NCBI GenBank assembly: GCA_024803745.1
Contig: JANJXV010000013.1
Span: 29,430,001 to 29,494,000 of the forward strand
Direction of reading: 5' to 3'
DNA length: 64,000 nt
From: Megascapheus bottae
Lineage: Eukaryota; Chordata; Mammalia; Rodentia; Geomyidae
This document shows, piece after piece, positions 38,062-49,254 of the stretch. Below the pieces are notes generated by a model. It had not been told where the DNA came from, did no database searches, and saw only the letters and a list, made by a program, of their open reading frames with translations. Numbering within the stretch: position 1 is the first letter of the stretch; every line of letters begins with the position of its first letter. A program made the translations under genes and the position numbers.

Positions 38062-39860
38062 TTGTTATGTTTTTGTTTTGAGCTTTTGCTCAAGTACAAA
38101 TTTTCTCATTGGCATATAAAGCTTTCTGAGTCTCTTTATTTGGTTTTATGTGAATTTTTTTAAAGGACAAAAGGAGAGAAGGTATAAAAATTTGCTTTGA
38201 GATCTAAAGAGTGCTGTGAAGATTATTGAACATCACTGTTACAATTATACATTAGTAAATTGTATGATTTCCCAAAGTAAACAAATATTGGAGTCATAAA
38301 AAAGTATGCACTTGTTCTGATTATATGTATAAAATTAAGTCAATTTACTAAATGTTCACTAAGCTGAAGAAATAGCAGACATTAAAAGACTGGAGTGGGA
38401 AAGTGGTTAAGGAAAGAATGGAGGTAGGAGGACACAGAGAGCAAGAGTTTGAAAGAGTTAAAGTGCAGTGGTTGGAAATGCTTTGGACAGAAAGTAGTAA
38501 AGTTATTGAAGATTGGTTGGACACTCGCTCATTCCTTGTCCAATCTCCAGACATTTCCTGTTGTTTCTCTTTATTTTTCCTTTCATACAATGCATTTGAG
38601 AACTGGAAAGGTCTGGTTTGGCCTGGACCTCCTGCTGAGGAAACACACTTAGGGAATTGTTAATCTTATTTAGAGAAAGGGACAGCCTGGGTGATTCAAA
38701 GAGAAAAAGGAAAAAAGATGTAGAAGCTATCTTTTGTCTTTACGTTTCAAAACAGATTTAGTACTGCTAGGCATAGGCACTGTAAAGCTGTGAGTAGTGT
38801 TTCTCATATACCATAAAAGCATGGGAAAATCTTCACCTCCCTTTTGCATGCTAGGTGGGAAGAATTTTACCCAGAAGTACATTTTCCTTTTCTTTTATTT
38901 GTCCTGCTTCAATACTTCTATTTTACCCTTGTATTATTATTCCAGACAAAGCTTTACCTTTATGCTGAGCTAGTGTTAGTGGTTCTCAACAGTACCATAC
39001 CATTGTAGAGCCCCTTCTATCCTTTGTAAGAAGGAAAGCATTTTTCTATCAGAATTTATATCTGCATTGCATAAGGGGTTCTGTTTGCTCTGTTTAGGAA
39101 GAGACTGGTTTGTCATTTCTTACTTTCAGCTCATGCATTCTTCCACAGTGACATTCGTGATATGCAGACATACAGATTTTCTTTCAGCAAGGCCCACTTT
39201 CTGCCTTAGATGAGTCGAGTCATTCTTTTCAATAGGTCTGACATAACCTACCTCATTCTATGTGATGTTTAGCCTTTCGTAGCATATGTGTGTTTATTTT
39301 CTGTCTTTCCAAAAGACAAGTATAAATAATTATATTCACTTGATCATAAATTTCACCAAACTCCTGATTTCAGTTAGTAGTAGTACTTAGATACTGTGCC
39401 ATATTCCATTTTTATAATCCTATCTACACTCAAATCTTCCCATCATATAACTTTTGCTTCCCTTATTCTTCCCATTTTCTCATTCATTTCTCATTTGAGA
39501 AATATTCTAAAAATATTTCTCAAAAAACAAAAACAAACAAACAAATGAAAACCCTACTGATTTGCTCTCTGACTACCAGCTATTTCTAAAGTTTTAGTTT
39601 CCTTCCTTTCAATCCTTGGTCTATCACCTAATGATCAAGTCATCCTTTGAATTTCTTTGAATCTTCACTTTATTCACAGATTTCTGTTGCTATCTGTTAT
39701 CTATACCAAAAAGAAAAAGCCAAATTAAGAATCCTAAACACAGTGTCCTTTTAACATTTCCAGAGTATTTAATGGCTTAGGTTTCTTAGTCCTTTTTCCT
39801 CTCCTCTCATCTCTTATTTCAAAATATAATGAATACATTTTCCTCTATTGAGGAACTTTT
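38061..39860. other. AT-rich noncoding DNA
   Basis: No transposon or gene recognised. Overlapping frames on both strands at 38348-38663 cannot all be real and none is recognised. Confidence 0.4.
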
Positions 39861-39863
39861 CTT

Positions 39864-40040
39864 TTTTTTTTGGCAAGTCGTGGGCCTTGAACTCAGGTCC
39901 TGAGCACTGTCCTTGGACTTTCTCAAGGCTAGAGCTCTACCACTTGAACCTCAGCATCACTTCTGACTCTTTTCTATGTATCTGGTATTGGGGAATCAAA
40001 CCTGGGTATTTATGAATGCTAGACAAGAACTGGACCATAG
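39864..40040 (-). mobile_element. ID-like SINE, antisense
   Basis: Family order from 'gggccttgaactcaggtcct' through 'gagctctaccacttgaacct' to 'aatgctagacaagaactgga'. The last 15 or so bases of the SINE head are lost. Confidence 0.92.
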
Positions 40041-40543
40041 ATTTTAGAACATAATTAAATTTAAGCTGAGAGTGTATATGAGGTAGATACATATCAATCT
40101 ATATAATATAACATTATGTCTATAGAGTATATTATATTTTTATGTCTATGTAGTTATGTTCATATCCATGTCCATAACCTTGGGTACCCAAATGAGGAAC
40201 TTTTTAAGTGCCAGTGTCATGAAGTACAATTTGTTTCATGTAGTTTGCTCAAGATTTCTCAACTACCAGATAGTGACTTATGCCAGCATACTGGAACATT
40301 TCTTGGATTTTCTGGACAGATGAAATGGCTTAGTGGGCACAATTATTTCTTCTAGCCTGATCTTCATGCCAACATGCTGAAGCCATTCTATAAGGTCACC
40401 TTCTCCTAACTTGATCTTCTTAAAAGAGAAGAATGTGCTTAATACCTTATTTACATAAATGTAACACCTCTGTACAATACCTCTAAAATAAAATTTAAGT
40501 TTAAGAAAGAAGAAGCACATAATCAAGAAATTAGATTCTTCAC

Positions 40544-40776
40544 TGGGCGCAGTGGCTCACTCCTGTAACCCTAGCTACTCAGGAGGCTGATATCTGCGGA
40601 TCACGGTTCAAAACCAGCTCAGGCACTGAAGTCCGTGAGACTTATCTCCAATTAACCACCAGAAAGCTGAAAGTGGTGCTGTGGCTCCAGGGGAAGGGTG
40701 GTAAGTACCCTTGAACTGAAGAACTCAGGGACAACCCCCAGACCCAGACTGACAAAAAAAAAGAAAAGAAAAAGAA
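40544..40776 (+). mobile_element. Composite B1/ID SINE, sense
   Basis: Complete copy from 'tgggcgcagtggctcactcc' to 'acccagactgacaaaaaaaa'. Flanks at 40525-40543 and 40777-40796 (aagaaattagattcttcac against a version with one extra base and one change) are a good target-site duplication. Confidence 0.95.
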
Positions 40777-40812
40777 AAGAAATTAAGATTGTTCACAGTG
40801 TCCTCCAAATGG

Positions 40813-41040
40813 AATCTTAGCTGAGTGTCATGGCTCACACGTGTAATTTTAACTATTCAGGAAGCTGAGAGTCAAAGACTGCTGAAACATTAATTTTTAT
40901 GACTCTAACCTCCAAGTAAGCAGTAAAAAGCCTAATGTGGAGGTATGGCTCAAGTGGTGCAGTGATAGCCTTGAATAAAAAAGCATAGAGAGTGCCTATG
41001 CTTATAGTTGAAGCACTGGACAGCAAATGAACAAAAAATA
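40813..41040 (+). mobile_element. Older composite SINE, sense
   Basis: 'gagtgtcatggctcacacgt' and 'aactattcaggaagctgaga' form a diverged head; 'ggtatggctcaagtggtgca' is the ID-like tail. It follows the younger copy by about 20 bases in the same orientation. Confidence 0.82.
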
Positions 41041-41581
41041 ATTTTTCATTCATGGTTGTGAATTTATGTATTATAAGCTATATGGAGACAAAGAAGGAAG
41101 GACTAGAAATTTTTGCCCAAAGTAGGTCACAAAAATCTAAAACAAAAACACATTAAAACCTTAGTCCTTATGTCCCAGGGTCACATGGGACTCTGAACAT
41201 GGAAGGAGAATACCTATTTCCCTAAGAATAAAAATGGGCTGTCTGGTTCATCGTGTTTTAAATTGTTCCTGCCTGATTACTGCTTTCCCTATGTCCTTTC
41301 CTCATTCAGTTTTAAAGTACTTAAATCTTTTGAAAATCCCATGTTATCCTTTTCTTTTCCCTCTGTGCATTTTTATACTTGCTGTGACTTCTAAAATCAA
41401 GAGGAATGTACACTTGCCCTATGCTGATATTTCACTTAGTTCGGAGTTTATAGTCTCTAAGACATTTCTAAGCACTAATCTCTTCTATCTCTGCCTTAGT
41501 GGACATCTTCTATGTGTCCTACATTAGTCTTATAAATGTTTCCTTGCATATTTTCCAATAAAGATGGTAGGCTGAGAATTT

Positions 41582-41777
41582 ATTTATTTATTTTTGCCAG
41601 TCCTGGGGCTTGAATTCAGGGCCTAGACACTCCTTGAGCTTTCTCAAGGCTACTGCTCTACCACTTGAGCCACAGCACCACTGCTGACTTTATTTGTGTA
41701 TGCAGTGCCAAGGAATCAAACCCAGGGCTTGATGCATGCTAGGGAAGAATTGTACCAGTAGGCTGGTAGGTCCAAGT
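41582..41777 (-). mobile_element. ID-like SINE, antisense
   Basis: Complete antisense copy with a (TATT)n tail at its start. Direct repeats ctgagaattt at 41572-41581 and 41778-41787 are perfect. Confidence 0.95.
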
Positions 41778-42214
41778 CTGAGAATTTGTATAATTTCCTT
41801 ATGGATAAGAGTTTTTAGCACTTACCACCATTTAAATATATTGATAGAATAGATGATCAGAAATACTTTGGAATTAATAAAATGAACAGAATTTTTAGTT
41901 TTCTAAAATATGAGATAATCTAGTGTATGAATATAACACATTCTTAAATATTTTTGAAGAAAAAATAAAGCAAGTATTACACTATACCTTGTGTCCATTT
42001 TTACCTGAATTAGTTGCAAAAATATTAATGTTGTAGAATCCGATCTATTAATCCTTGATATCATTTAAGATACACCACATTAAATGACTGAAATTTTAAA
42101 ACCATTGTATCAGTAGAACAACAGTTGGCAAACATCATATTTTACCTTTGTTTTCATTGTGATAAAGAAATGTGAATTGTTGTCTTCCAAGACTTTGATA
42201 GATTGAATTTTTTT

Positions 42215-42412
42215 TCTTCCTTCTTTTTGGCTAATCCTGGGGCTTTAACTTAGTACCTGTGTACTATTGTTGGACTTTCTCAAGGTTAGCGCTCTACCAC
42301 TTGAGCTACAGTACCACTTCCAGCTTTTTCTGTGTATGTGGTACAGATGAATGGAACCAAGGGCTTCATGTGTGCTAGGCAAGTGCTCTACCACTAGGAC
42401 ATGGTCCCAGCT
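42215..42412 (-). mobile_element. ID-like SINE, antisense
   Basis: Order 'ctaatcctggggctttaact', 'ggttagcgctctaccacttg', 'gtgctaggcaagtgctctac', 'ccactaggacatggtcccag'. The borders may carry a short tgatag direct repeat. Confidence 0.92.
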
Positions 42413-42554
42413 GATAGGTAGAAATGTTACAATTGTGAATGTTAAAAAAAAAATTAGTTTGAAGTGTGACAATTCACTGAGTTTTCTTTTCCATTTATAT
42501 TTTTGCAGCTTTTAATTTCGACTCCTTAACTGTAGAATCATTTAATGTCTTGGA

Positions 42555-43130
42555 CCATTTCCTTTCTAGACAGTCATCTCAGCAAAGGCAGTTTGGGAAT
42601 GTTCCCAAGCTTGTTATAGGATGCATTGGAAAAGGTTTATCAGGCTCTTCTTTCCCTTTGGAAAGTAAGAATCCCAACAAATATCCTTTCTCCACTATGT
42701 TCCTGTCTTTGAGATTTAAGCACCTCTGTTCAAAACATATTTGCATCTGTCCCCATTGAATTTGTTCAAACATCCTTTCATCTGTCATTTGTAGAAAACC
42801 ATCCAAGGCTTTCACAAGAGTTTTGGCTCTGTAAAGGTTGGCATCTGTTGATCATGTGAGAAGGAACACTGCTTATGAGCACAGTGGCATCCAATACTCT
42901 ACAAATCTGGACTCTTTCCCAAGATACTTGTAGATATTTCTTCATCTCATCAGCCAAGTTATGTTGGCCCCAGTTAGAGCCCTTAGAGCTAGCTTTCATA
43001 CTGAAGACACAACATGGGTTTTCAGTTCCCCAAGAAATGCAGAGGAATTTAACATGGTTGCTCTGGGGCAGACATTCACTGAGAGTTTCTGTACCCCTAT
43101 GTGGTCAGAGGGGCTATTGAGCTATGACTC
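42555..43130 (-). pseudogene. Unrecognised protein-like stretch, frameshifted
   Basis: Two minus-strand frames abut: one covers about 42820-43115 (including WGQHNLADEMKKYLQVSWER) and a second covers 42579-42840 (including FLQMTDERMFEQIQWGQMQI and LNLKDRNIVEKGYLLGFLLS). A +1/-1 shift near 42840 would join them into one stretch of about 170 codons of ordinary, non-low-complexity residues, longer and better balanced than other chance frames here. That is compatible with a decayed processed pseudogene or a transposon-derived coding region, but I recognise no family. No poly(A) tail or target-site duplication was identified, so chance remains possible. Confidence 0.3.
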
Positions 43131-44250
43131 AACATTGGGCTCACATAAAGGGTTCCTGTGTCTAGGATAAAATTGTATCGAGTTAGGAAAAGAGTGTTCT
43201 ACAAGCAAATGAGAATGATATAAGGAATGCCTGATCCCTCGGCTTATACATCTCCAAAGGCATCTTTGTAGCAGTGAAAGGATCAGATAACATTTAAATA
43301 AATCTTTTTTTAAATCTTAGGATCTCACAGTTGTTCAGAAATGCCATCCCACTGATTCCCTTGAAGACATTAACAAGCTATTCAAATGGCAAGTGGGACT
43401 GGTTCTAGCAAATGTTAATCAGAGCTAACTTAGGGGCAAAAGTAAATGATTTCACCAAAGGAAGACATTTGTATTACTTCCCAGTGTGGGATCATTTAAG
43501 TAGAGAATCAGACTATGACATTTGCTCACTACAATGTCTGTGTTCAGAGAATCTGATTAAATCAGCAGTACAGAAAGGCAAGACACCACAGAAATGATTA
43601 AATCTGGTAGTTCCCTCCAAGCAATTTGATTTGTCCTGAACAGAAATCTGAACTAAATTCCCTTCAACAAATTCCACTTTTGCTTCACCATTGTGCTTGA
43701 TAGTAGGAATTTTTTTAATATGTATAAATCTACAAATAACCCAGAGACTTATATAAGAATAGTTATGGTGTGTACATTATAGTTTTGAGTACAGCTATAA
43801 AATAAACAATTATTATTTATATTGAGGTGCTACCTACCGATTAGGGCAGTTTTTTTGTTTGCTTGGTTTTGTTTTTATTGTTATTGATGAGAAAATGGCC
43901 CCACTGTGCTGTGGCCACCCCACAGAGTATAAGAGAGTCATAGAAAATTCTGAAGGGATTGCTACTTCCTAGGAATATTTTGTGTACCAGTTGACGTGTG
44001 CAGGAGTTCATTTTCTTCAGAATACAATATTAAGAAATGTCACTTGATTTCTAAAAAGGCAGATGGAGTTTAGATTAAAGATCACCTGCTTTCAGTCTGT
44101 GATCCAACAGGCTAACTGAGTCAAGTTCCAAAGCAAAAATATAAGGAAGGATAATAGCTCTTAGAGTGCATGCCTTACATGAGCCAGGCCCCATGTTTGA
44201 GCTCAGTGACCAAACACAAAATTTTAAAAGTGTCATTAAAATAAAACTCA
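43131..44250. other. Noncoding DNA, no repeat recognised
   Basis: No transposon, gene or RNA recognised. The short T/G-rich patch at 43850-43885 is low complexity. Confidence 0.4.
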
Positions 44251-44252
44251 TA

Positions 44253-44480
44253 AGTGGAACACTACTGGCTCACTTCTGTAATCCTATCTACTCAGAGGAT
44301 CTTGGTTCAAAGCCAGCTCAAGCTCAGGCAGGGAAATCCATGAAACACTTATCTCCAAGAACTTGCCAAAAGATCTGGAAGTAGAGCTGTGCCTCAAACC
44401 TTAGATGGCTAGTCTTGAGCAAAAGAAACTCAAGGACAGCCTGCATGCTCTGCGTTCAAAGCTCCAAGCTTGACAAAAAA
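44253..44480 (+). mobile_element. Composite SINE, sense, with deletion in head
   Basis: 'ggctcacttctgtaatccta' and 'ggttcaaagccagctcaagc' mark the head, 'agctgtgcctcaaacctta' and 'ttgagcaaaagaaactcaag' the tail. Part of the head after 'ctactcagagga' is missing. An A-rich end follows at 44475-44510. Confidence 0.88.
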
Positions 44481-44873
44481 TAAAGAATAAAAAACAAAAA
44501 ATAAATAATAGTTGTAGTTTAGATGAATAAAAATACCATGCCAGCTTCGAAGAACTCTCTGTACTTAATATTGGAAAACAACAACAACAACAAAAACTTG
44601 AAGAGAAAAATCATTGACTAATGATAATATTAGATTATAGCAAAAACTAGAATTAGTATTTGTACCATTATTTTTGCCTTTTTAAAGTTATTATTTTATT
44701 ATGTGTAATAGTTGTAAAAAATAGTTACCATTCAACAAATCATTCTATGGATACAATACACAGTGATCTTAAACATCCTTTTCATTATTTTTGCCCTTCC
44801 CTCTCAACCCAACTCCTCCCTTCACTTTTCTGCTATTTCATGGGATATGCATTGAATATTATGACTACATTTA

Positions 44874-45424
44874 TGTTGCTCCTCTCCTCTCCGGGGCAGC
44901 AACACGGAACGGGGAGGGACACACAGGGCCAGCCTGTAGTCCCCCCGGGAGCCGAGCGAGATGGTAAGTGTCAAAGACCCAGCCCTCCCCCAATCACCGG
45001 GGAAGAAAAAACCACGCTGAGTCAGAAGCAGTGTTAACCATGAGAGCGCATCAGATCTCTCTGCTGATCTCTGCTGATCTCTTGTTCTCTCTGATGCTCT
45101 CCTCCTTTATTGCGTCAGACAATTAGTTATATACTGTTAGGGTAGGAGAAGGTGGGCACTGGGAAGCTAGCCAATAGGAAGAGGGCCCCTGTGCTACCAC
45201 TAAGGATCTGGGTGGGGCTTTCAGGTAGTGGGCAGGACAGGTGCGGGAAAGCGCGGGAGACTTGAGCTGCTGTGAGACCCGCGAAACTGCGGGGGGTTCA
45301 ATGGAGTCACATACACAGAGATGCCTTAAGAGAGGTATGCAAAAGACCGAATGCCTGGTCAAAGCCCTTTAATTGCAGCTGAGCCAGAATCAGGCTTCAG
45401 GGATGGAGAGGCTAGGCCCCAACA
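44874..45424 (-). mobile_element. Solo endogenous retrovirus LTR (ERVK-like), antisense
   Basis: A 551-bp block with far higher GC and CpG than its surroundings. It begins TGTTG and ends CAACA, perfect inverted termini, and is flanked by perfect 6-bp direct repeats CATTTA at 44868-44873 and 45425-45430. On the minus strand a TATA-like 'tatataa' (about 45127-45135) is followed by an AATAAA signal (about 45105-45111), giving U3 at the right and U5 at the left. A 6-bp duplication is typical of beta-like (class II) retroviruses. No internal region is present, so this is a solo LTR from recombination between two LTRs. Preserved CpGs suggest it is young. Confidence 0.93.
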
Positions 45425-45779
45425 CATTTACTTCCATCCTACTTCTCTTCATTCATTTACTTTGCTCTCACTCCTCACCTTTCAAGTACCAATATTCTGG
45501 TATTGATTTTGTTGGACTGTGAGTTAGTCTTCCTAAGGAATTTCAGTATTTGAATACTCCCATGTAAATACTACATATTAGGGGATACTTGCATACAATC
45601 CAATTGTCTTTATACCTACATTAATAAATTAGCTTTAGTTTCCATGTATTATAAAACATCTATCCTTTGTCTCTCAAGACTTGACTTACTTATCTGACAT
45701 GATTTTTTCCATATCCTTCCATTTCTTTTCAAATGCTATATCATTCTTTTCAATGGATGAGTAAAATTCCACAGTGTAT

Positions 45780-45787
45780 TTGCATTG

Positions 45788-45830
<43 letters not shown>

Positions 45831-45831
45831 T
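45780..45831. repeat. (TG)n microsatellite
   Basis: About 22 TG units with one TTTG interruption, inside the old LINE-1. Confidence 0.95.
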
Positions 45832-45867
45832 GTATTTTTCTTAAACCATTTATCAATTGAAGAGTAT

Positions 45868-46236
45868 ATGGGGCACATCACATCAGGGAAATGGGCTCAT
45901 TTCCTGGTTTTGGGACTCAACCTACCTGTCACTTGGTTGGAAGGATTGGCCCCGAACTCTTCTGCCCTCTCGGGCAGCAACTACCTCCCCCTGCCCTGCC
46001 CACCTTTATGCTGATAGGCTCCTGCACCCTATACTAGCTAATTGTACTTTTCCCAATAAACGAGTTCTTGCCTTGACGAGTCTCCCTGGCGTGTCTGATT
46101 GTCCTCCCTCCGGTGAGGGAGAGCAGGGTAAGGGCGGCCAGCTGGCCCTTTCCTTTCTCTGCCTCTTCTTGGTTGGGACGTGTTCTCTCTATCCCTCTTG
46201 CGGGTCGGGAGGGACCAAGGACTAAAAACCCTGGCA
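45868..46236 (+). mobile_element. Solo LTR-like element, sense
   Basis: A 369-bp GC-rich, CpG-containing block interrupting the old LINE-1. Perfect 6-bp direct repeats GAGTAT flank it at 45862-45867 and 46237-46242. It ends ...ctggca (CA), contains an AATAAA signal at 46055-46060 and a TATA-like 'ctatactagctaa' about 25 bases before it. The left end reads 'atggggc' rather than a clean TG, so either the first base is one off or the terminus has mutated. Retroviral class cannot be fixed. Open frames over it are not genes. Confidence 0.8.
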
Positions 46237-46380
46237 GAGTATGCGCGCTGATTCCATATTTCGTACATACTGCTGTAATGAACGTGGTAATGCAGATAGA
46301 TAGATTTACTGTATACTGATTTGTAATCTTTTCAGTAAATATCTGAGAGTAGTACTGATGACTCCCACATCATAGATATA

Positions 46381-46475
46381 TGATATTATTCATATATACA
46401 TTAGTAAAAAATAAAACAAACAGCACTATATACATACGTATGCATGCATGTATACATATACATGTACATAATTTT
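46381..46475. repeat. AT-rich and (CATA)n-like patch
   Basis: Alternating purine-pyrimidine text with 'tgcatgcatgtatacatata'-type repeats. Confidence 0.6.
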
Positions 46476-47440
46476 TTTGTGTAAATACACAAAAGATGGT
46501 GAAATAAAAATCGGTCTTACAGAATTCCAAAGCCTAACTATGAACAGATGCACATTCATTTGATAGATTTCAATAGCCCTCTCCTTGAGTACAGAAAAAG
46601 CTAAGTAATTTGCCTATAAAGAATAAAGTACGTGGGGCAGGAAACCTGGCAGCTTTATAATTAGAGCAGTTTTGCTGGCAACACTTTAGTAAGCAGTTCA
46701 TGATATTACCACTTTGACCACTGTGATATCATGTACAAAGAAATTTTATTTTATATCGGTCTTATTCTTTCCAAATTCACATCCCTAATATAGTAAAATA
46801 AAAATATCAAGCGAACATAGGTTATTCAAGCAAGACCTGACAAGTACTCCTTAAAAATGTCAATGTTTTATGAAAAACAAGGAAAGGAAAGCTTATTTCT
46901 CACAGACTCATCAAATGGAGAAGAAAAAAGAGACCCAAGCAAATGTAATATATTCTAGACAATTTAGTGGAATAGAATCATGGGTCAGGTCAGAATAAAT
47001 TTGTAGCCTACTTGTACAATTGTACTGCCATTAACTTATTCTAACGTGAAAGAAATTGGATGAAGTTTACAGAAGCTCCATGTCTTCTTAATTAAAATTT
47101 TCTGTAAATCTAAAGCATTTAAAACATATCTTCTCATTAGGGCAAGATAGGGTCTAAACCAGTTGAATTGAAAGGATGCTTGATTGAACTTTATATGAAT
47201 TTATTTCCCTTGATAGAGGAGTCATTTTCAAGGACAGTAATATATCTTGAGCATTAAAATCACACAAAAACATCAATACAGATGTGAATCTTACACTATG
47301 AGAAGGATGCAGGCCCTGAGTTTTAAACACATAAAACATAATCTATACAGCACAGTTACCTCTTTCCATGTGTACTGTTTCCTTATATTTAATTCATTCT
47401 TGCATTGTACGAGTATTTCTAACTTTAAAGCTGTAAATCT
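46476..47440. other. AT-rich noncoding DNA
   Basis: No gene or repeat recognised. Confidence 0.4.
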
Positions 47441-47711
47441 AAATACTAAATCCGCTAGCACAATGATGTTTACTGCAGCATTATTTACCATAGCAAAGAT
47501 ATGGAACCAACCCAGATGCCCCTCAGTTGATGAGAGGATCAAGAAGATGTGGTATATATACACAATGGAATTCTATGCTGCTGTCAGAAAGAACAACGTT
47601 GCCCCATTTGTTAAGAAATGGAAAGACTTAGAAAAAATCATATTAGGTGAAGTAAGCCAGACTCAAAAGAACATAGGCTCAAGGGTTTCCTTCATTTGTC
47701 ATAACCAGTAG
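47247..47711 (+). pseudogene. Chance open frame joined to LINE-1 ORF2 C-terminus
   Basis: A 154-residue open frame. The first 65 or so residues lie in unique flanking DNA and have no signature. From about TKSASTMMFTAAL onward it is the LINE-1 ORF2 C-terminus (KMWYIYTMEFYAAVRKNNVA). Read-through from flank into the truncated ORF2 is coincidental rather than a gene. Confidence 0.85.
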
Positions 47712-48125
47712 AAACCTTGGGCTCTCCTGGCAGAGATTTAATAAAGTAACAAAACTTAGATAAATAAGGCCATATAGTATGACACTAAATGAGAGGACCT
47801 CTAGGATATAGAAACAAAAGCCATATAATGAGTGATTGTTGTCCTTAATGTACTATGTTATCTCTCATCTCTTTTGCTGTCCCTTGGTTATCTCAAATCA
47901 TTACAGTATTTCACCTTGTTATCTGATATACTGTATATACGAGTATTTGGTTATTTGAAATTGGATAGGGAAGGGGGGAAACAACATGAGGGGTGCGGGT
48001 GGGGGAGGGGATGGGGGAAGGAAACGGGGACCAAGACATGAGAAGGGGTATCAATGTTTGTGAAGTAATACACCTTCTATCTGGTGAATAGAATGTAACC
48101 CTTCTATTAATTACAATAAAAAATA
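47445..48125 (+). mobile_element. 5'-truncated LINE-1, sense
   Basis: It starts within ORF2 ('aaatccgctagcacaatgat'), reads open to the native stop at 47709-47711 (ending CHNQ), then the 3' untranslated region with a strong G-rich tract at about 47970-48030 and terminal 'aattacaataaaaaat'. No clear target-site duplication was found. Confidence 0.95.
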
Positions 48126-48149
48126 TATGGAAGCAAAAAATTTTGCCAC

Positions 48150-49245
48150 TACTAATTTCCACTAACCCCTCCCTCAGTATACTCACTACCTTATGTATAT
48201 AATTGTAATCCTTCTGTATATAACCTTGACAACAGTACTAAATTAAAGTACATTTTCCACTTTGGAAATTTCTTATAAACAACATTTAGCATTTTTGTTT
48301 GATTTCCTACATTTTGCGTGCTATTTTAGCTTTATCTAAGTTGCGTCATGTGTTATATTTTTTTCTTTTTATGGCTGAATATTACTCTATTGCATAATCT
48401 CTATATATTAGGATATGTTTATCCATTCATGCTTGATGCAGTTTGCTGATTTTTTGTACATTTTTCTTATTAATACAAATGCCACTATGCATTATCACAA
48501 ACATTAGATTGTTTGCTTTCATTTTCTCTGAGCATAGTTTTGGAATGGAATTAGATCATATATTTACCTTTTGTTTGTCTTCTTCTATATAGGTCCTCAG
48601 TCTTTTGCCCACTCTGGCTTGAGCTCTGAATCCTTTTTACATTCTCCTGAGTGCAAGAATTTGTGTCACTTTCTTGGCTCTGTTTTGTCTTTGAAAGGAA
48701 TCATGGGAATTTATTGCATTAAAATTATAACATTCTTCCATGTACATGGATTTCTATTTCAGTAACTCTGTGATAATGCTTTTTTCTAGTATATCTACCT
48801 TTGTAGTTAGTGTTCTGTTTTGCATTACAGTTATCTTAGTAGATTTGAAAATGTAATTCATTATTACTTTGATTTACACAAATTCAATAGCCAATGATGT
48901 TGACTGCCTTGTCATGTACATTGTCTACTATTCACATCTTTGGAGAAGAGTTTACTTAAGTCCTTTGCTTATTCTTAAAGAAAATTGTTGTCCCTTAATG
49001 ACAATGTATCTGAATGCAAATTTGAAACCATATCTAAAGTTCAATCTGTTTGTTATTGTGTTGATTATGCTTTTGAGGTCAAATCTATGAATCCATTTTC
49101 AATTCTTCCATCAATTTTATACTTTTAGAGGTTTGGATTAGTTACTAGATTTATTTTGCATTAGCATTTGTAGGTGGAGTAAGACTATGGTTCAAAATCA
49201 TTCATTCTTTCTTGGTTCCCCAGTTATCTGAGCACCACCGGTTTT
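48150..49245 (-). mobile_element. Old LINE-1, antisense
   Basis: Antisense LINE-1 blocks include 'ttatggctgaatattactct', 'tatccattcatgcttgatgc', 'gaatccattttcaattcttc' and 'ggttccccagttatctgagc' in the order of an ORF2 read backwards. High divergence and small gaps show that it predates the young family. The next young LINE-1 begins at its right edge. Confidence 0.75.
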
Positions 49246-49254
49246 CTTTTTTGT

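Larger units (their letters stand above)
44680..46380 (-). mobile_element. Old LINE-1, antisense, host of two LTR insertions
   Basis: Antisense blocks such as 'cttccatttcttttcaaatg', 'atggatgagtaaaattccac' and, after an interruption, 'gattccatatttcgtacata' and 'gctgtaatgaacgtgg' fit the ORF2 end of a LINE-1 lineage older than the young family. The copy is split by an LTR at 44874-45424, a (TG)n tract and a second LTR-like block at 45868-46236. When these are removed, the order of the LINE-1 blocks is continuous. Confidence 0.75.

Noticed and set aside
45123..45362. GC-rich minus-strand open frame and CpG cluster as a host promoter/CpG island
   Set aside because: It lies within U3 of a solo LTR with exact termini and target-site duplication.
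45857..46225. 122-residue plus-strand open frame in GC-rich sequence, resembling a gene or CpG island
   Set aside because: It coincides with an LTR-like block bounded by 6-bp direct repeats and has no recognisable protein features.
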